This document shows positions 8,969 through 18,062 of a stretch of DNA of 64,000 nucleotides, one piece after another. Location of the stretch: contig NZ_JAGQDH010000007.1 of NCBI RefSeq assembly GCF_018069895.1, positions 93,151 through 157,150 of the forward strand, given 5' to 3'. Within the stretch, counting starts at the first letter, position 1; each line of letters begins with the position of its first letter. The position numbers were made by a program, and so were the translations under genes. This DNA comes from Roseovarius autotrophicus. Its GTDB lineage: Bacteria > Pseudomonadota > Alphaproteobacteria > Rhodobacterales > Rhodobacteraceae. Below the pieces are notes generated by a model. It was not told the DNA's origin and made no database searches. It saw only the letters and a program-made list of their open reading frames with translations.

Positions 8969-10669
8969 ATGCCCGACCTGATCGTTGCCGCGAATGCCGA
9001 AGGCCCAATCCTGGTTTGCAAGGAGGGTCTGAGCGTCTGGGGGGGCGTCGATCCGATGACCGGCCAGATCATCGACGCGCATCACCCGCAACAGGGGCAA
9101 TCGCTGGCCGGTCATGTGGTGATGATGCCGACAAGTCGCGGTTCTTGCACCGGCAGCGGCGTGCTCTTGGGGTTGGCCTTTGCCGGGGCAGCGCCCAAGG
9201 CGCTGATTTTCCGCGAGGGTGAGGATATTCTGACACTGGGCGCGCTTGTGGCCACCCGCCTCTTTGATCGGCCCATTGCCGTCCTGCGTCTCTCGGGCGC
9301 GGACTATGACCGGCTGGCGCGGGAACCCCGCGCCACGATCACCGCCACCCATCTGCGCGCGGGCGATCTGGACTGGCCGCTGACCCCCGTTGCCTCTGAG
9401 GGGCTGGCCCTCACGGAGACCGACCGCGCCTTTCTTGCCGGGGAACATGGCGAGGCGGCGCAACTGGCGATGGAGATCATCACCACACTTGCCGCCGCCC
9501 AAGGCGCGCCGGGCCTGACCGATGTGACCCGCGTGCATATCGACGGCTGTATCTATGCCAGCCCCGCCTTTCTGACCTTTGCCCGTGCCATGGCGGACAA
9601 GGGCGGGCGGGTGCGCGTGCCCACCACGATGAACGCCATTTCCGTCGATCACGCCAATTGGCGCGCGCAGGGCGTGGCCGAAGATTTCGGCCTGCCCGCC
9701 AGCCAGTTGGCCGATGCCTATGTCGAGATGGGCGCGCGTCCCAGTTTCACCTGCGCGCCCTATCTGCTCGAGGACAAGCCGGTCGCGGGCGAGGATATCG
9801 CCTGGGCCGAAAGCAACGCGGTGATCTATGCCAACACGGTTCTGGGCGCGCGCACCGTCAAACACGCCGATTTCATGGACCTTTGCATCGCGCTCACGGG
9901 GCGGGCCGCGCGGTCGGGCGTCTATCTCGACCAGAACCGCGCGCCGCGCCGGATCATCGACATCGAGGTGCCCGCAGGCAGCGACGATGCCTTTTGGCCG
10001 ATGCTGGGCTGGATTGTCGGACAGGTCGCCCCCGACCGTATCCCGCTCTTGCGCGGGCTGGAGGGGCTGAACCCCTCCGACGATGATCTCAAGGCACTCT
10101 GCGCCGCCTATGGCACCACCTCTGCGTCACCCATGATGCATATCAAGGGGATCACGCCCGAGGCGGATATGCCCCCCACGCCCGATGCCGATCACGCGCG
10201 CATTACGGCACAGGATTTCGCCCGTCTCTGGCAAGGGTTCAATCAGGGCGCCGACAAGGTCGATCTGGTGGCGCTTGGCAGCCCGCATTTTTCCGCCACC
10301 GAATGCGTGGCCTTTGCGGATATGATGGCGGGGCGGCAGGTCAATCCGGCGGTGGCCACCATCATCACGCTGGGGCGTGGCACGCTGGCGTTGATTGCCG
10401 CCAATGGTGTCAAGGCGCGGCTCGAGGCCGCCGGTGTGACCATCGTGCCCGATATCTGCTGGTGCTCGATTTCCGAGCCGGTCTTTCCCCCCTCGGCAGA
10501 GGTTCTGATGACCAACTCCGGCAAATACGCGCATTATGCGCCGGGTCTTAGCAATCGCGCCGTGCGGTTTGGATCACTCGCACAATGTGCGCAGACCGCG
10601 CAATCGGGTATGGCCCCCACAACCCCTCCGCCGTGGATTGCCGCGGCTCCGGCCCCTACGGGCCACTGA
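8969..10669 (+). CDS. Aconitase X, fused small and large parts; probable cis-3-hydroxy-L-proline dehydratase
   Basis: A 566-residue single-chain aconitase X. Residues 1 to about 130 match the small swivel part (DUF126: VAANAEGPILVCKEGLS, then MPTSRGSCTGSGVLLGLAF). The rest matches the large catalytic part (DUF521/AcnX: HIDGCIYASPAFLTFARAMA, PSFTCAPYLL, GSPHFSATECVAFADMMAGR, DICWCSISEPVFPPS). Cysteines in several of these motifs are the likely Fe-S and active-site positions. Bacterial aconitase X of this type dehydrates cis-3-hydroxy-L-proline to delta1-pyrroline-2-carboxylate, and the neighbours fit. First gene of a four-gene rightward operon; the GAGGTGG ribosome site supports this ATG. Confidence 0.82.
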   Translation: MPDLIVAANAEGPILVCKEGLSVWGGVDPMTGQIIDAHHPQQGQSLAGHVVMMPTSRGSCTGSGVLLGLAFAGAAPKALIFREGEDILTLGALVATRLFDRPIAVLRLSGADYDRLAREPRATITATHLRAGDLDWPLTPVASEGLALTETDRAFLAGEHGEAAQLAMEIITTLAAAQGAPGLTDVTRVHIDGCIYASPAFLTFARAMADKGGRVRVPTTMNAISVDHANWRAQGVAEDFGLPASQLADAYVEMGARPSFTCAPYLLEDKPVAGEDIAWAESNAVIYANTVLGARTVKHADFMDLCIALTGRAARSGVYLDQNRAPRRIIDIEVPAGSDDAFWPMLGWIVGQVAPDRIPLLRGLEGLNPSDDDLKALCAAYGTTSASPMMHIKGITPEADMPPTPDADHARITAQDFARLWQGFNQGADKVDLVALGSPHFSATECVAFADMMAGRQVNPAVATIITLGRGTLALIAANGVKARLEAAGVTIVPDICWCSISEPVFPPSAEVLMTNSGKYAHYAPGLSNRAVRFGSLAQCAQTAQSGMAPTTPPPWIAAAPAPTGH

Positions 10670-10710
10670 CCGCCGCCACAGGCCCAACGCCCATCCAAAG
10701 GAGTTTCCCC

Positions 10711-11670
10711 ATGAACAAAGACGTCTTTCACGGCACCATTCCCGCCCTGTTGACCCCCTGCACCCCGGATCGCAAGCCGGATTTCGACGCGCTCGTGCGC
10801 AAAGGCCAAGAGATGATCGCGGCGGGCATGTCCGGCGTGGTCTATTGTGGCTCTTGCGGAGACTGGCCACTTCTGACCGACGAGGAACGGATGGAGGGTG
10901 TCGCGCGCCTAACCGGCGCGGGCGTGCCGGTGGTCGTGGGCACCGGGGCGATCAACACGAAATCCGCCGTGGCCCATGCGGCACATGCGCAAGAGGTGGG
11001 GGCCGCGGGCCTGATGGTGATCCCGCGCGTTCTGTCGCGGGGCCTGTCGGTGGCGGCACAGCGCAACCATTTCAAGGCCATTCTGGAGGCCGCCCCGGAT
11101 GTGCCCGCGATCATCTACAACAGCCCCTATTATGGCTATTCGACCAAGGCTGATCTGTTCTTTGCCCTGCGCGCAGAGCACAGGAACCTCGTCGGTTTCA
11201 AAGAGTTCGGCGGCAAGAACGACCTCAGCTACGCCGCCGAGCACATCACCTCGCAGGATGATGACGTGATCCTGATGGTGGGCGTCGATACCGAGGTTTA
11301 TCACGGCTTTGTCAAATGCGGCGCGGTCGGCGCCATCACCGGCATCGGCACGATTTTCCCCAAAGAGGCGCTCTTGCAAGTGGCGCTGTCGCGGCGCGCG
11401 GCAACGGGTTGCCCCGAGGCGGATCTGCGCGCCCGTGAATTGGCCGATGCGTTGCATGTCATCGCCAAATTCGACGAGGGTGTGGACCTTGTGCTTTACT
11501 TCAAGCATCTGATGGTGCTGAAGGGCGAAGAGGAATACCACCTCAACATCAACGAAACCGATGCGCTCTCACCCTCTCAGGCGCGGTTCTGCGAGGCGCA
11601 GTTCCATCAGTTCAACACATGGTTTGCCAATTGGACAAAACAGGGCGGGGTGATCGCCGAATGCATGTGA
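10711..11670 (+). CDS. DHDPS-family lyase, probable delta1-pyrroline-4-hydroxy-2-carboxylate deaminase
   Basis: A 319-residue class I aldolase-fold protein of the dihydrodipicolinate synthase/N-acetylneuraminate lyase family. The Schiff-base Lys164 lies in VGFKEFGGKN and the partner Tyr136 in AIIYNSPYYG. Between an aconitase X and a 4-hydroxyproline epimerase it most likely converts delta1-pyrroline-4-hydroxy-2-carboxylate to alpha-ketoglutarate semialdehyde and ammonia. The start at 10711 follows an AAAGGAG site; 42 upstream in-frame codons are rejected as they lie within the previous gene or before this site. Its end overlaps the next gene by 10 bases. A true dihydrodipicolinate synthase is unlikely in this setting. 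Confidence 0.82.
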   Translation: MNKDVFHGTIPALLTPCTPDRKPDFDALVRKGQEMIAAGMSGVVYCGSCGDWPLLTDEERMEGVARLTGAGVPVVVGTGAINTKSAVAHAAHAQEVGAAGLMVIPRVLSRGLSVAAQRNHFKAILEAAPDVPAIIYNSPYYGYSTKADLFFALRAEHRNLVGFKEFGGKNDLSYAAEHITSQDDDVILMVGVDTEVYHGFVKCGAVGAITGIGTIFPKEALLQVALSRRAATGCPEADLRARELADALHVIAKFDEGVDLVLYFKHLMVLKGEEEYHLNINETDALSPSQARFCEAQFHQFNTWFANWTKQGGVIAECM

Positions 11671-12575
11671 TCGACAGCCATACCGGCGGCGAGCCGACGC
11701 GCGTGATCCTCGACGGGGGGCCGACGCTCGGATCTGGTCCCCTGTCAGAGCGCGCCCGACGGCTGGCTTCGGAGCACTGCGATTTCTACCAATCGGTCAG
11801 TCTGGAGCCGCGGGGGCAGGTGGCGATGGTCTGCGCGCTGCTGGTGCCGCCGGTTGATCCGACCTGTGTGACCGGCGTGATCTATTTCGACGCCGAGGCG
11901 GTGCTGGGCATGTGCGGTCACGGCACCATCGGGCTTGTGGTGACGCTGGCGCATATGGGCCGGATCAAACCCGGCACGCATCGGATCGAGACGCCCGTGG
12001 GTATCGTCACCGTTGATCTGATCGACGCCAATACCGTCACCGTCACCAATATAGAGAGCCGCCGCACCCATACCGGCATCACGGTCAATGTCGAGGGCAT
12101 CGGCGCTGTCACCGGCGATGTGGCCTATGGCGGCAATCTCTTTTTCCTTGTCGATCCCAGTCCCGTTCCCGTCCATTCCGGCAATATCCGGGCGCTGACC
12201 GATGTCACCATCGCGGTGCGCGCGGCGGTGCAGGCGCAGGGGATCGAGGTGGATCATGTGATCTTTTACGGCCCCTCTGACGACGGGGGGGCGCATAGCC
12301 GCAACTTTGTCCTGTGCCCCGATAATGCCTATGACCGCTCGCCCTGCGGCACGGGCTGTTCGGCGCGGCTGGCCTGTCTCGCCGCCGAGGGGCGTCTGGA
12401 AGTGGGGCAAGAGATTGTGCAGGAAAGCGTGATCGGCAGCACTTACCGGCTGTCCTATACCCCCGGCCCGAACGGCGGGGTGATCCCGTCGATCACCGGG
12501 CGGGCCTATGTGATGGCGGAAAGCACGTTGCTTTTTGACCCCAACGATCCGTTCCGCAACGGTATCCGTCTCTGA
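11661..12575 (+). CDS. 4-hydroxyproline 2-epimerase (proline racemase family)
   Basis: A 304-residue epimerase that would interconvert trans-4-hydroxy-L-proline and cis-4-hydroxy-D-proline, the entry step of the pathway. Both catalytic cysteines are present: Cys85 in GMCGHGTIG and Cys229 in DRSPCGTGCSARLA. It starts at MHVIDSHTGGEPTRV, the normal family N-terminus, inside the last codons of the deaminase gene, which implies translational coupling. It contrasts with the Ser/Thr paralogue at 1040-2083. A true proline racemase is the alternative; the pathway genes on both sides favour hydroxyproline. Confidence 0.87.
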   Translation: MHVIDSHTGGEPTRVILDGGPTLGSGPLSERARRLASEHCDFYQSVSLEPRGQVAMVCALLVPPVDPTCVTGVIYFDAEAVLGMCGHGTIGLVVTLAHMGRIKPGTHRIETPVGIVTVDLIDANTVTVTNIESRRTHTGITVNVEGIGAVTGDVAYGGNLFFLVDPSPVPVHSGNIRALTDVTIAVRAAVQAQGIEVDHVIFYGPSDDGGAHSRNFVLCPDNAYDRSPCGTGCSARLACLAAEGRLEVGQEIVQESVIGSTYRLSYTPGPNGGVIPSITGRAYVMAESTLLFDPNDPFRNGIRL

Positions 12576-12596
12576 CCCTTACGGCAAAGGTGCCCC

Positions 12597-13856
12597 ATGG
12601 CCCGCTCTGAAATCCTCGTCATCGGTGCCGGTATCATCGGCGTGACGTGCGCCCTTGCGCTGCAACGCGATGGTCACATTGTGCGTATTCTCGACCGCAA
12701 GGGTGTCGCCGCTGAGACGTCGCGCGGCAATGCCGGGGCCTTTGCCTATACCGACATCGAGCCGCTGGCGACCCCCGGCATCCTGCGCAAGGCGCCAAAA
12801 TGGCTGCTTGATCCCTTGGGGCCGCTGTCGATCCCGCCCGCCTATGTGCTGCCACTCTTGCCGTGGATGCTGCGGTTCTGGCGGGCGAGTTGGCAGGATC
12901 GCTATGCGGCGGCGGTCGCGGCACAGGCGGGCCTGATGCACCATTCTCGCGCCGCGTTGGAGCGGTTGATCGTGGATGTCGCGGGCGAGCCACTGATGCG
13001 CCGCGAGGGGCAATTGCAGGTCTATGAAGGCGCGGCCGCCTATCGCGCCAGCCTGCCCGCATGGGAGCTGCGCCGCCAGCATGGCGTGCGGTTCGACCTG
13101 CTGGAAAGCCCCGGTGCCTTGGCCGAGATCCAGCCCGGTCTCAGCCCGCGCTTCACCCATGCGGGCTATACGCCCGATTGGATGAACACCGTCGATCCGG
13201 CGCGGTGGACCGAACATCTGGCGCAGCAATTCGTGACCGCTGGTGGCGTGATCGAGTGCGTCGATATCCGCGCCTTGCGGCAGGCAGAGGCGGGCGTCGC
13301 GGTCGAGACCGCGCGTGGCACGATCCGCGCCGATCAGGTCGTCTTGGCCGCAGGTGCCTGGTCGCACCATCTGGCGCGCACGCTGGGGGACCGGATCCCG
13401 CTGGAAACCGAGCGCGGCTACAACACAACCTTCCCTTCCGCCAGCTTCGATCTGCGCACGCATCTGACCTTCAGCCAGCACGGCTTTGTCGTCAGCCGGA
13501 TCGGAGACGGGCTGCGGGTGGGCGGCGCTGTCGAACTTGGCGGGCTGAGGCTGCCACCGAACTACAAGCGCGCCGAAACGCTGGTGCGCAAGGCCCGCGA
13601 TTTCCTGCCGGGGTTCGATCCGCAGGGCGGCACGCAATGGATGGGGTTTCGTCCGTCGCTGCCCGACAGCCTGCCGATCATCTCGCGCGCGCCGCGCGCT
13701 GACCGGGTGATCTATGCCTTTGGCCACGGCCATCTTGGTCTGACCCAGTCGGCGGGCACCGCCGAGTTGGTCGCCGCCCTCGCCGCAGGGCGCACGCCAG
13801 GGATTTCCCTCGCACCGTTCGACGCGGGTCGCTTTCGGGGCATCTGGTCCCGCTGA
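12597..13856 (+). CDS. FAD-dependent D-amino acid dehydrogenase, probable D-hydroxyproline dehydrogenase
   Basis: A 419-residue DadA-like flavoprotein. The FAD-binding Rossmann motif GAGIIGV is at residues 10-16, with the acidic end of beta-2 in VRILDRKG. A second flavin-contacting region is PTLVLAAGAW-like (DQVVLAAGAWSHHLARTL near 245), and the C-terminal FGHGHLGLTQSAGTAELVAAL is typical of the DAO fold. It would oxidise cis-4-hydroxy-D-proline to delta1-pyrroline-4-hydroxy-2-carboxylate and pass electrons to the respiratory chain. Last gene of the aconitase X-deaminase-epimerase operon, 21 bases after the epimerase, converging on the LysR gene. Confidence 0.82.
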   Translation: MARSEILVIGAGIIGVTCALALQRDGHIVRILDRKGVAAETSRGNAGAFAYTDIEPLATPGILRKAPKWLLDPLGPLSIPPAYVLPLLPWMLRFWRASWQDRYAAAVAAQAGLMHHSRAALERLIVDVAGEPLMRREGQLQVYEGAAAYRASLPAWELRRQHGVRFDLLESPGALAEIQPGLSPRFTHAGYTPDWMNTVDPARWTEHLAQQFVTAGGVIECVDIRALRQAEAGVAVETARGTIRADQVVLAAGAWSHHLARTLGDRIPLETERGYNTTFPSASFDLRTHLTFSQHGFVVSRIGDGLRVGGAVELGGLRLPPNYKRAETLVRKARDFLPGFDPQGGTQWMGFRPSLPDSLPIISRAPRADRVIYAFGHGHLGLTQSAGTAELVAALAAGRTPGISLAPFDAGRFRGIWSR

Positions 13857-13891
13857 CAACCCCGCGCCCGCCCGCATGGCGACGCACCACC

Positions 13892-14794
13892 CTAGCCCGC
13901 CTCGAACGGGCGCAGGCTGTCGCGGAAGGCGTCCATGAATTCCAGCGTCAACAGCGAGGGCGCGCCATGGACCGGGCGCACCAGGGCCAGCCGATGCACC
14001 ACCTCGGGCACGAAGGGGCGATGGATCAGCCCACGCGCCTCATAACCCGCCGCGTCGAGCGCGCTGATCACCGAGACGCCCGCCCCGCGCAGCACAAGCT
14101 CGCAGGCGGCGGTGAACTGGCGGATCTCGATGAGCGTGGTCATGGTGACGCCCTCGCTCAGGAACGCCTCGTTCAACGCACGGAAAAAGGCGCTGTCGCG
14201 GCGCGTATGGATCATCCGCTCCTTCTTCAGATCGGCAGGCGTGATCGTCGCCTTGCGTTCCAGCGGATGGCACGGCGGCAGGATGCAGACCGTTCGGATC
14301 GGCACCACCTCGGACAGGACTGCCGGATGCCCCTCGAACCCGTCGGTAATGCCGCAATCGAACTGCTCGCCCACGATCCATTCGAGGATGCGCTCGGGGC
14401 GGTCGGGCTCGACCGTGGCGGTCACGCCAGGACGATCGGCCAGAAACCGCGCCAACACGCCGGGAAGATGCGAGTTGGCAAAACCCGGCAGGCAGGCAAG
14501 GCGCAGATGCCCCGCCTTGCGGTCATTGAGATGGCGGCTCGCCTCGCCGATCCGGTCGAGCGTTTCCAGCACGCGGTGAATGTCAGGCAACAGAAACCGC
14601 GCCTCCTGCGTCGGCACAAGCCGTCCGTCGCGCCGGTCAAGAAGGGCAAAGCCCACCTGCCCCGAGAGATCCGACAGCAGCCGACTGACCGCCGGTTGGG
14701 AAATCCCGAGTTCCTCGGCGGCGCGTGTCATCGAGCCGGTCGCGGCGACACGATCGAGGGCTTCGAGCTGGCGCAAGCGCAGGCGGGACGACAA
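13892..14794 (-). CDS. LysR-family transcriptional regulator
   Basis: A 300-residue LysR regulator. The N-terminal winged helix-turn-helix is seen in LRQLEALDRVAATGSMTRAA and ELGISQPAVSRLLSDLSGQV (residues 6-50), followed by a periplasmic-binding-like effector domain from about residue 92 (GHLRLACLPGFANSHLPGVL). It is divergent from ugpB and convergent with the D-hydroxyproline dehydrogenase, so its target could be the ugp operon or the hydroxyproline operon. A palindrome with T-N11-A symmetry lies 37 bp upstream of its start, as expected for an autoregulated LysR gene. Confidence 0.88.
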   Translation of the reverse strand: MSSRLRLRQLEALDRVAATGSMTRAAEELGISQPAVSRLLSDLSGQVGFALLDRRDGRLVPTQEARFLLPDIHRVLETLDRIGEASRHLNDRKAGHLRLACLPGFANSHLPGVLARFLADRPGVTATVEPDRPERILEWIVGEQFDCGITDGFEGHPAVLSEVVPIRTVCILPPCHPLERKATITPADLKKERMIHTRRDSAFFRALNEAFLSEGVTMTTLIEIRQFTAACELVLRGAGVSVISALDAAGYEARGLIHRPFVPEVVHRLALVRPVHGAPSLLTLEFMDAFRDSLRPFEAG

Positions 14795-14830
14795 CGAGCG
14801 GCTCCGATCAGGATGAAGGGAAGTGTGACG

Positions 14831-14845
14831 ATAATATGATATTAT
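14831..14845. promoter_or_regulatory. Perfect palindrome, candidate LysR box
   Basis: ATAATATGATATTAT is symmetric around a central G and contains T-N11-A. It is the most AT-rich spot of the 168-bp gap between the LysR gene and ugpB, in the position where a LysR regulator would control both directions. Confidence 0.5.
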
Positions 14846-14962
14846 GAACGCAAGCGTAAATACATCATTGCCTTATGTCAAATTGCGTGTAGCGTGAAGA
14901 ATGCAAGAATCCCGCAGCCGACAGGGGATGCCCGGCTGCGCACCGCCAATGGAGAGGACACC

Positions 14963-16276
14963 ATGATCAAACGGGCCTTCGGCGCGCTGCTCGCCGCCAC
15001 CACCATCATCACACCGCTTGCCGCCACGGCGCAGACCGAAATCCGGTTCTGGCACGCTTTCACAGGCCGTCTGGGCGACCTGCTGGCCGAGCAGGTCGCA
15101 ACCTTCAACGCCAGCCAGTCCGATTACACCGTCGCCGCCACCCACAAGGGCAACTATTCCGAGACGCTCAATGCCGGGATCGCCGCCTTCCGCGCCCGCG
15201 AACAGCCGCATATCCTTCAGGTTTTCGAGGTCGGCACAGCCACGATGATGGCCGCCAAGGGCGCGATCAATCCCGTCTATCAGGTGATGACCGACTCGGG
15301 CCTGCCCTTCGATCCCGACGCCTATTTGCCCGCCGTCACCGGCTATTACACCACCGCAGAAGGGCAGATGCTGTCGCTGCCCTACAACTCGTCAACGCAG
15401 GTGCTCTATGTCAACCGCGACGCGCTCGCCGGGGCCGGGATCGACCCCGATACCGACCTGAGCACCTGGCAGAACGTCGATGCGGTGCTCGGCCAACTCA
15501 AGGAGGCGGGCCACAGCTGCCCCTACACCACCTCCTGGCAAAGCTGGGTGCATCTGGAAAGCTTCTCGGCCTATCACAATGTGCCCTTCGCCACGCAGGC
15601 GAACGGGTTTGACGGGCTGGACACCGAGCTGGCCTTCAACGGGCCGGTGCAGGTGCAGCACATCGCCAAGATGGGCGAATGGGCAAGGGACGGCAAGTTC
15701 GTCTATGCCGGACGCCGTAACGAGGCAGGCGCCAATTTCCGCAGCGGCAGCTGCGCACTCTTCACCGAAAGTTCAGCCGGCTATGCCGGGGTGAAGGCCG
15801 AGGCGCAGTTCGAGTTCGAAATCCGCCACCTGCCCTATTGGGACGGCGTCGAGGGCGCGCCGCAGAACACCATCATCGGCGGCGCCTCGCTGTGGGTGCT
15901 GGGCGGGCATGACGCTGCGGAATACAAGGCCGTGGCCGCCTTCATGAACTTCCTCTCCTCGCCCGAGATCCAGGCCAAGTGGCATCAGGACACCGGCTAT
16001 CTGCCGATCACCATGGCTGCGGCCGAGCGGACCCGGGCACAGGGGTTCTACGAGGCCAACCCCGGCACCGACGTGGCGATCCGGCAGATGACCGCGAAAG
16101 AGCCGACCGAGAACTCCAAGGGCCTGCGCCTTGGCTCCTTCGACCAGATCCGCGCCATCATCGACGAGGAACTCGAGGCCGTCTGGGCCGGCGACAAGAC
16201 CGCACAAGCCGCGCTCGACACCGCCGTGACACGCGGTAACGCGCTGCTGCGCCGCTTCGAACAAGCCAACCGCTAA
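14963..16276 (+). CDS. ugpB: sn-Glycerol-3-phosphate-type ABC transporter, substrate-binding protein
   Basis: A 437-residue family 1 solute-binding protein. A signal peptide (MIKRAFGALLAATTIITPLA with ATAQ cleavage) precedes TEIRFWHAFTGRLGDLLAEQ, close to the WHAM.G opening of UgpB. The C-terminal NSKGLRLGSFDQIRAIIDEE is strongly UgpB-like. It would bind sn-glycerol-3-phosphate or a glycerophosphodiester in the periplasm. The start was placed at the Met after GGAGAGG, giving a proper signal peptide; 23 upstream in-frame codons are not signal-like. First gene of ugpBAEC. Confidence 0.88.
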   Translation: MIKRAFGALLAATTIITPLAATAQTEIRFWHAFTGRLGDLLAEQVATFNASQSDYTVAATHKGNYSETLNAGIAAFRAREQPHILQVFEVGTATMMAAKGAINPVYQVMTDSGLPFDPDAYLPAVTGYYTTAEGQMLSLPYNSSTQVLYVNRDALAGAGIDPDTDLSTWQNVDAVLGQLKEAGHSCPYTTSWQSWVHLESFSAYHNVPFATQANGFDGLDTELAFNGPVQVQHIAKMGEWARDGKFVYAGRRNEAGANFRSGSCALFTESSAGYAGVKAEAQFEFEIRHLPYWDGVEGAPQNTIIGGASLWVLGGHDAAEYKAVAAFMNFLSSPEIQAKWHQDTGYLPITMAAAERTRAQGFYEANPGTDVAIRQMTAKEPTENSKGLRLGSFDQIRAIIDEELEAVWAGDKTAQAALDTAVTRGNALLRRFEQANR

Positions 16277-16286
16277 GACAAGGAGC

Positions 16287-16309
16287 GGGCCGGGCCACGC
16301 GCCCGGCCC
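16287..16309 (+). promoter_or_regulatory. GC-rich intercistronic stem-loop after ugpB
   Basis: A perfect 8-bp stem, GGGCCGGG with CCCGGCCC around a 7-base loop, lies in the 48-bp ugpB-ugpA gap and is not followed by T residues. It occupies the same place as the hairpin after the amino acid binding-protein gene at 4940 and probably protects or favours the ugpB message. Confidence 0.6.
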
Positions 16310-16324
16310 CCGACGATCCGCACC

Positions 16325-17206
16325 ATGGAAAAACGCGTCACCTTCAAGGGTTGGCTTCTGCCGCTCTGCCTGATCGCCCCGCAAGTGGCGATCTCGGCGG
16401 TGTTCTTCTTCTATCCGGCGGGACAGGCGATCTGGCAATCTCTGTTCATTCCCGATCCGTTCGGCCTGTCCTCGCAATTCGTGGGCATGGGTAATTTCGA
16501 TTTCCTGCTCTCGGATCCCTATTACCGCGCCGCCTTCCGCACCACGGCGATCTTTTCGGCACTGGTTACGCTGGCGGCGATGGTGCCCGCGCTGTTTCTG
16601 GCGGTGATGGCCGACCGGCTGGTGAAATCCGCCGGGGCCTATCGCACCCTGCTGATCTGGCCCTATGCGGTCGCGCCTGCAGTGGCGGGGGTGCTGTGGA
16701 TGTTCATGTTCAATACCCGCGTCGGCGTCGTCGCGTGGTATCTGGGGCAACTGGGCTATGACTGGAACCATGTGCTGAACGGGCAGGAGGCCATGGGTCT
16801 TGTCGTCGTCGCCTCGGCCTGGGGGCGGATCAGCTACAATTTCCTGTTCTTCTTCGCGGCGCTTCAGGCAGTGCCCCGCTCGGTGATCGAGGCGGCGGCG
16901 ATCGACGGCGCGCGCTTCTGGCGGCGCTTCTTCACCATCGTGCTGCCGCTTCTGTCACCCACCACATTCTTTCTGCTGGTGGTCAACATCGTCTATGCCT
17001 TCTTCGAGACCTTCGGCGTGATCCACACGATCACCGCGGGCGGGCCGCAACAGGCCACCACGATCCTGGTCTACAAGGTCTATGCCGACGGGTTCGTGGG
17101 CCAGGATCTCGGATCTTCGGCAGCGCAATCGGTAATCCTGCTGCTCGTGGTGGGTGTGCTTACGGTGCTGCAATTCAAGTATATCGAGAAACGGGTGCAT
17201 TACTGA
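16325..17206 (+). CDS. ugpA: sn-Glycerol-3-phosphate ABC transporter, permease UgpA
   Basis: A 293-residue MalF-type permease with about six membrane helices. The first is at residues 10-32 ([20 protein letters not shown]). The EAA loop [20 protein letters not shown] is near residue 195. [20 protein letters not shown] and the terminal KYIEKRVHY match UgpA proteins. Its stop overlaps the ugpE start by one base. Confidence 0.9.
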   Translation: MEKRVTFKGWLLPLCLIAPQVAISAVFFFYPAGQAIWQSLFIPDPFGLSSQFVGMGNFDFLLSDPYYRAAFRTTAIFSALVTLAAMVPALFLAVMADRLVKSAGAYRTLLIWPYAVAPAVAGVLWMFMFNTRVGVVAWYLGQLGYDWNHVLNGQEAMGLVVVASAWGRISYNFLFFFAALQAVPRSVIEAAAIDGARFWRRFFTIVLPLLSPTTFFLLVVNIVYAFFETFGVIHTITAGGPQQATTILVYKVYADGFVGQDLGSSAAQSVILLLVVGVLTVLQFKYIEKRVHY

Positions 17207-18060
17207 TGAGCACATCCTCAGGCATGGTGGAACGGCACGGCGCGGGGCTCTGGCTGACGCATGTGGGGATGATCGCGGGCGTGCTGGTGATCTTCTTTCC
17301 GATATGGCTGGCCTTCGTCGCCTCGACCGTTACCCAACCAGAGATCGTGCGCCCGCCGATGCCGCTCTGGCCCGGCGACCGGCTGGTCGAGAATTACACC
17401 GCCGCGCTTTTCTCGGGGGTCAATGTGCCGGTGGCGGTGATGCTGATGAACTCGCTCGTGATGGCCATGGGCATCGCGGTCGGCAAGATCATCATCTCGT
17501 TGCTGTCGGCCTTCGCCATCGTCTATTTCCGCTTTCCGGGGCGCAACCTGTTCTTCTGGCTCATCTTCCTGACGCTCATGCTGCCGGTCGAGGTGCGCAT
17601 CCTGCCCACCTACGAGGTGATCGCGGGTTTTGGCATGCTCAACAGCTATTCGGGTCTGATCTTTCCGCTCATCGCCTCGGCCACGGCCACGTTCCTGTTC
17701 CGGCAGTTCTACATGACCGTGCCCGACGAACTGGCCGAGGCCGCCCGCGTCGATGGCGCGCGCCCGATGCGCTTTTTCCGCGACATTCTCCTGCCGATGA
17801 GCCGCACCAATATCGCGGCGCTGTTCGTGATCCTCTTCATCTACGGCTGGAACCAGTATCTCTGGCCGCTCCTGATCACCACGGACCCGTCGATGAACAC
17901 CATCGTGATGGGGATCAAGCAGATGTTCCCTTCAGGAGACGACGTGGCCGACTGGCCGGTGATCATGGCCACCTCGATCCTTGCGATGATCCCGCCGGTA
18001 TTGGTGGTCATCTCGATGCAGAAACTTTTCATCCGCGGCCTCGTGGACAGCGAGAAATAG
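17206..18060 (+). CDS. ugpE: sn-Glycerol-3-phosphate ABC transporter, permease UgpE
   Basis: A 284-residue MalG-type permease partner of UgpA. It has about six hydrophobic helices, the first at residues 18-42. The EAA loop [20 protein letters not shown] is near residue 180, and [20 protein letters not shown] is characteristic of UgpE. It forms the transmembrane heterodimer with UgpA. ugpC follows after 2 bases. Confidence 0.9.
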   Translation: MSTSSGMVERHGAGLWLTHVGMIAGVLVIFFPIWLAFVASTVTQPEIVRPPMPLWPGDRLVENYTAALFSGVNVPVAVMLMNSLVMAMGIAVGKIIISLLSAFAIVYFRFPGRNLFFWLIFLTLMLPVEVRILPTYEVIAGFGMLNSYSGLIFPLIASATATFLFRQFYMTVPDELAEAARVDGARPMRFFRDILLPMSRTNIAALFVILFIYGWNQYLWPLLITTDPSMNTIVMGIKQMFPSGDDVADWPVIMATSILAMIPPVLVVISMQKLFIRGLVDSEK

Positions 18061-18062
18061 AC

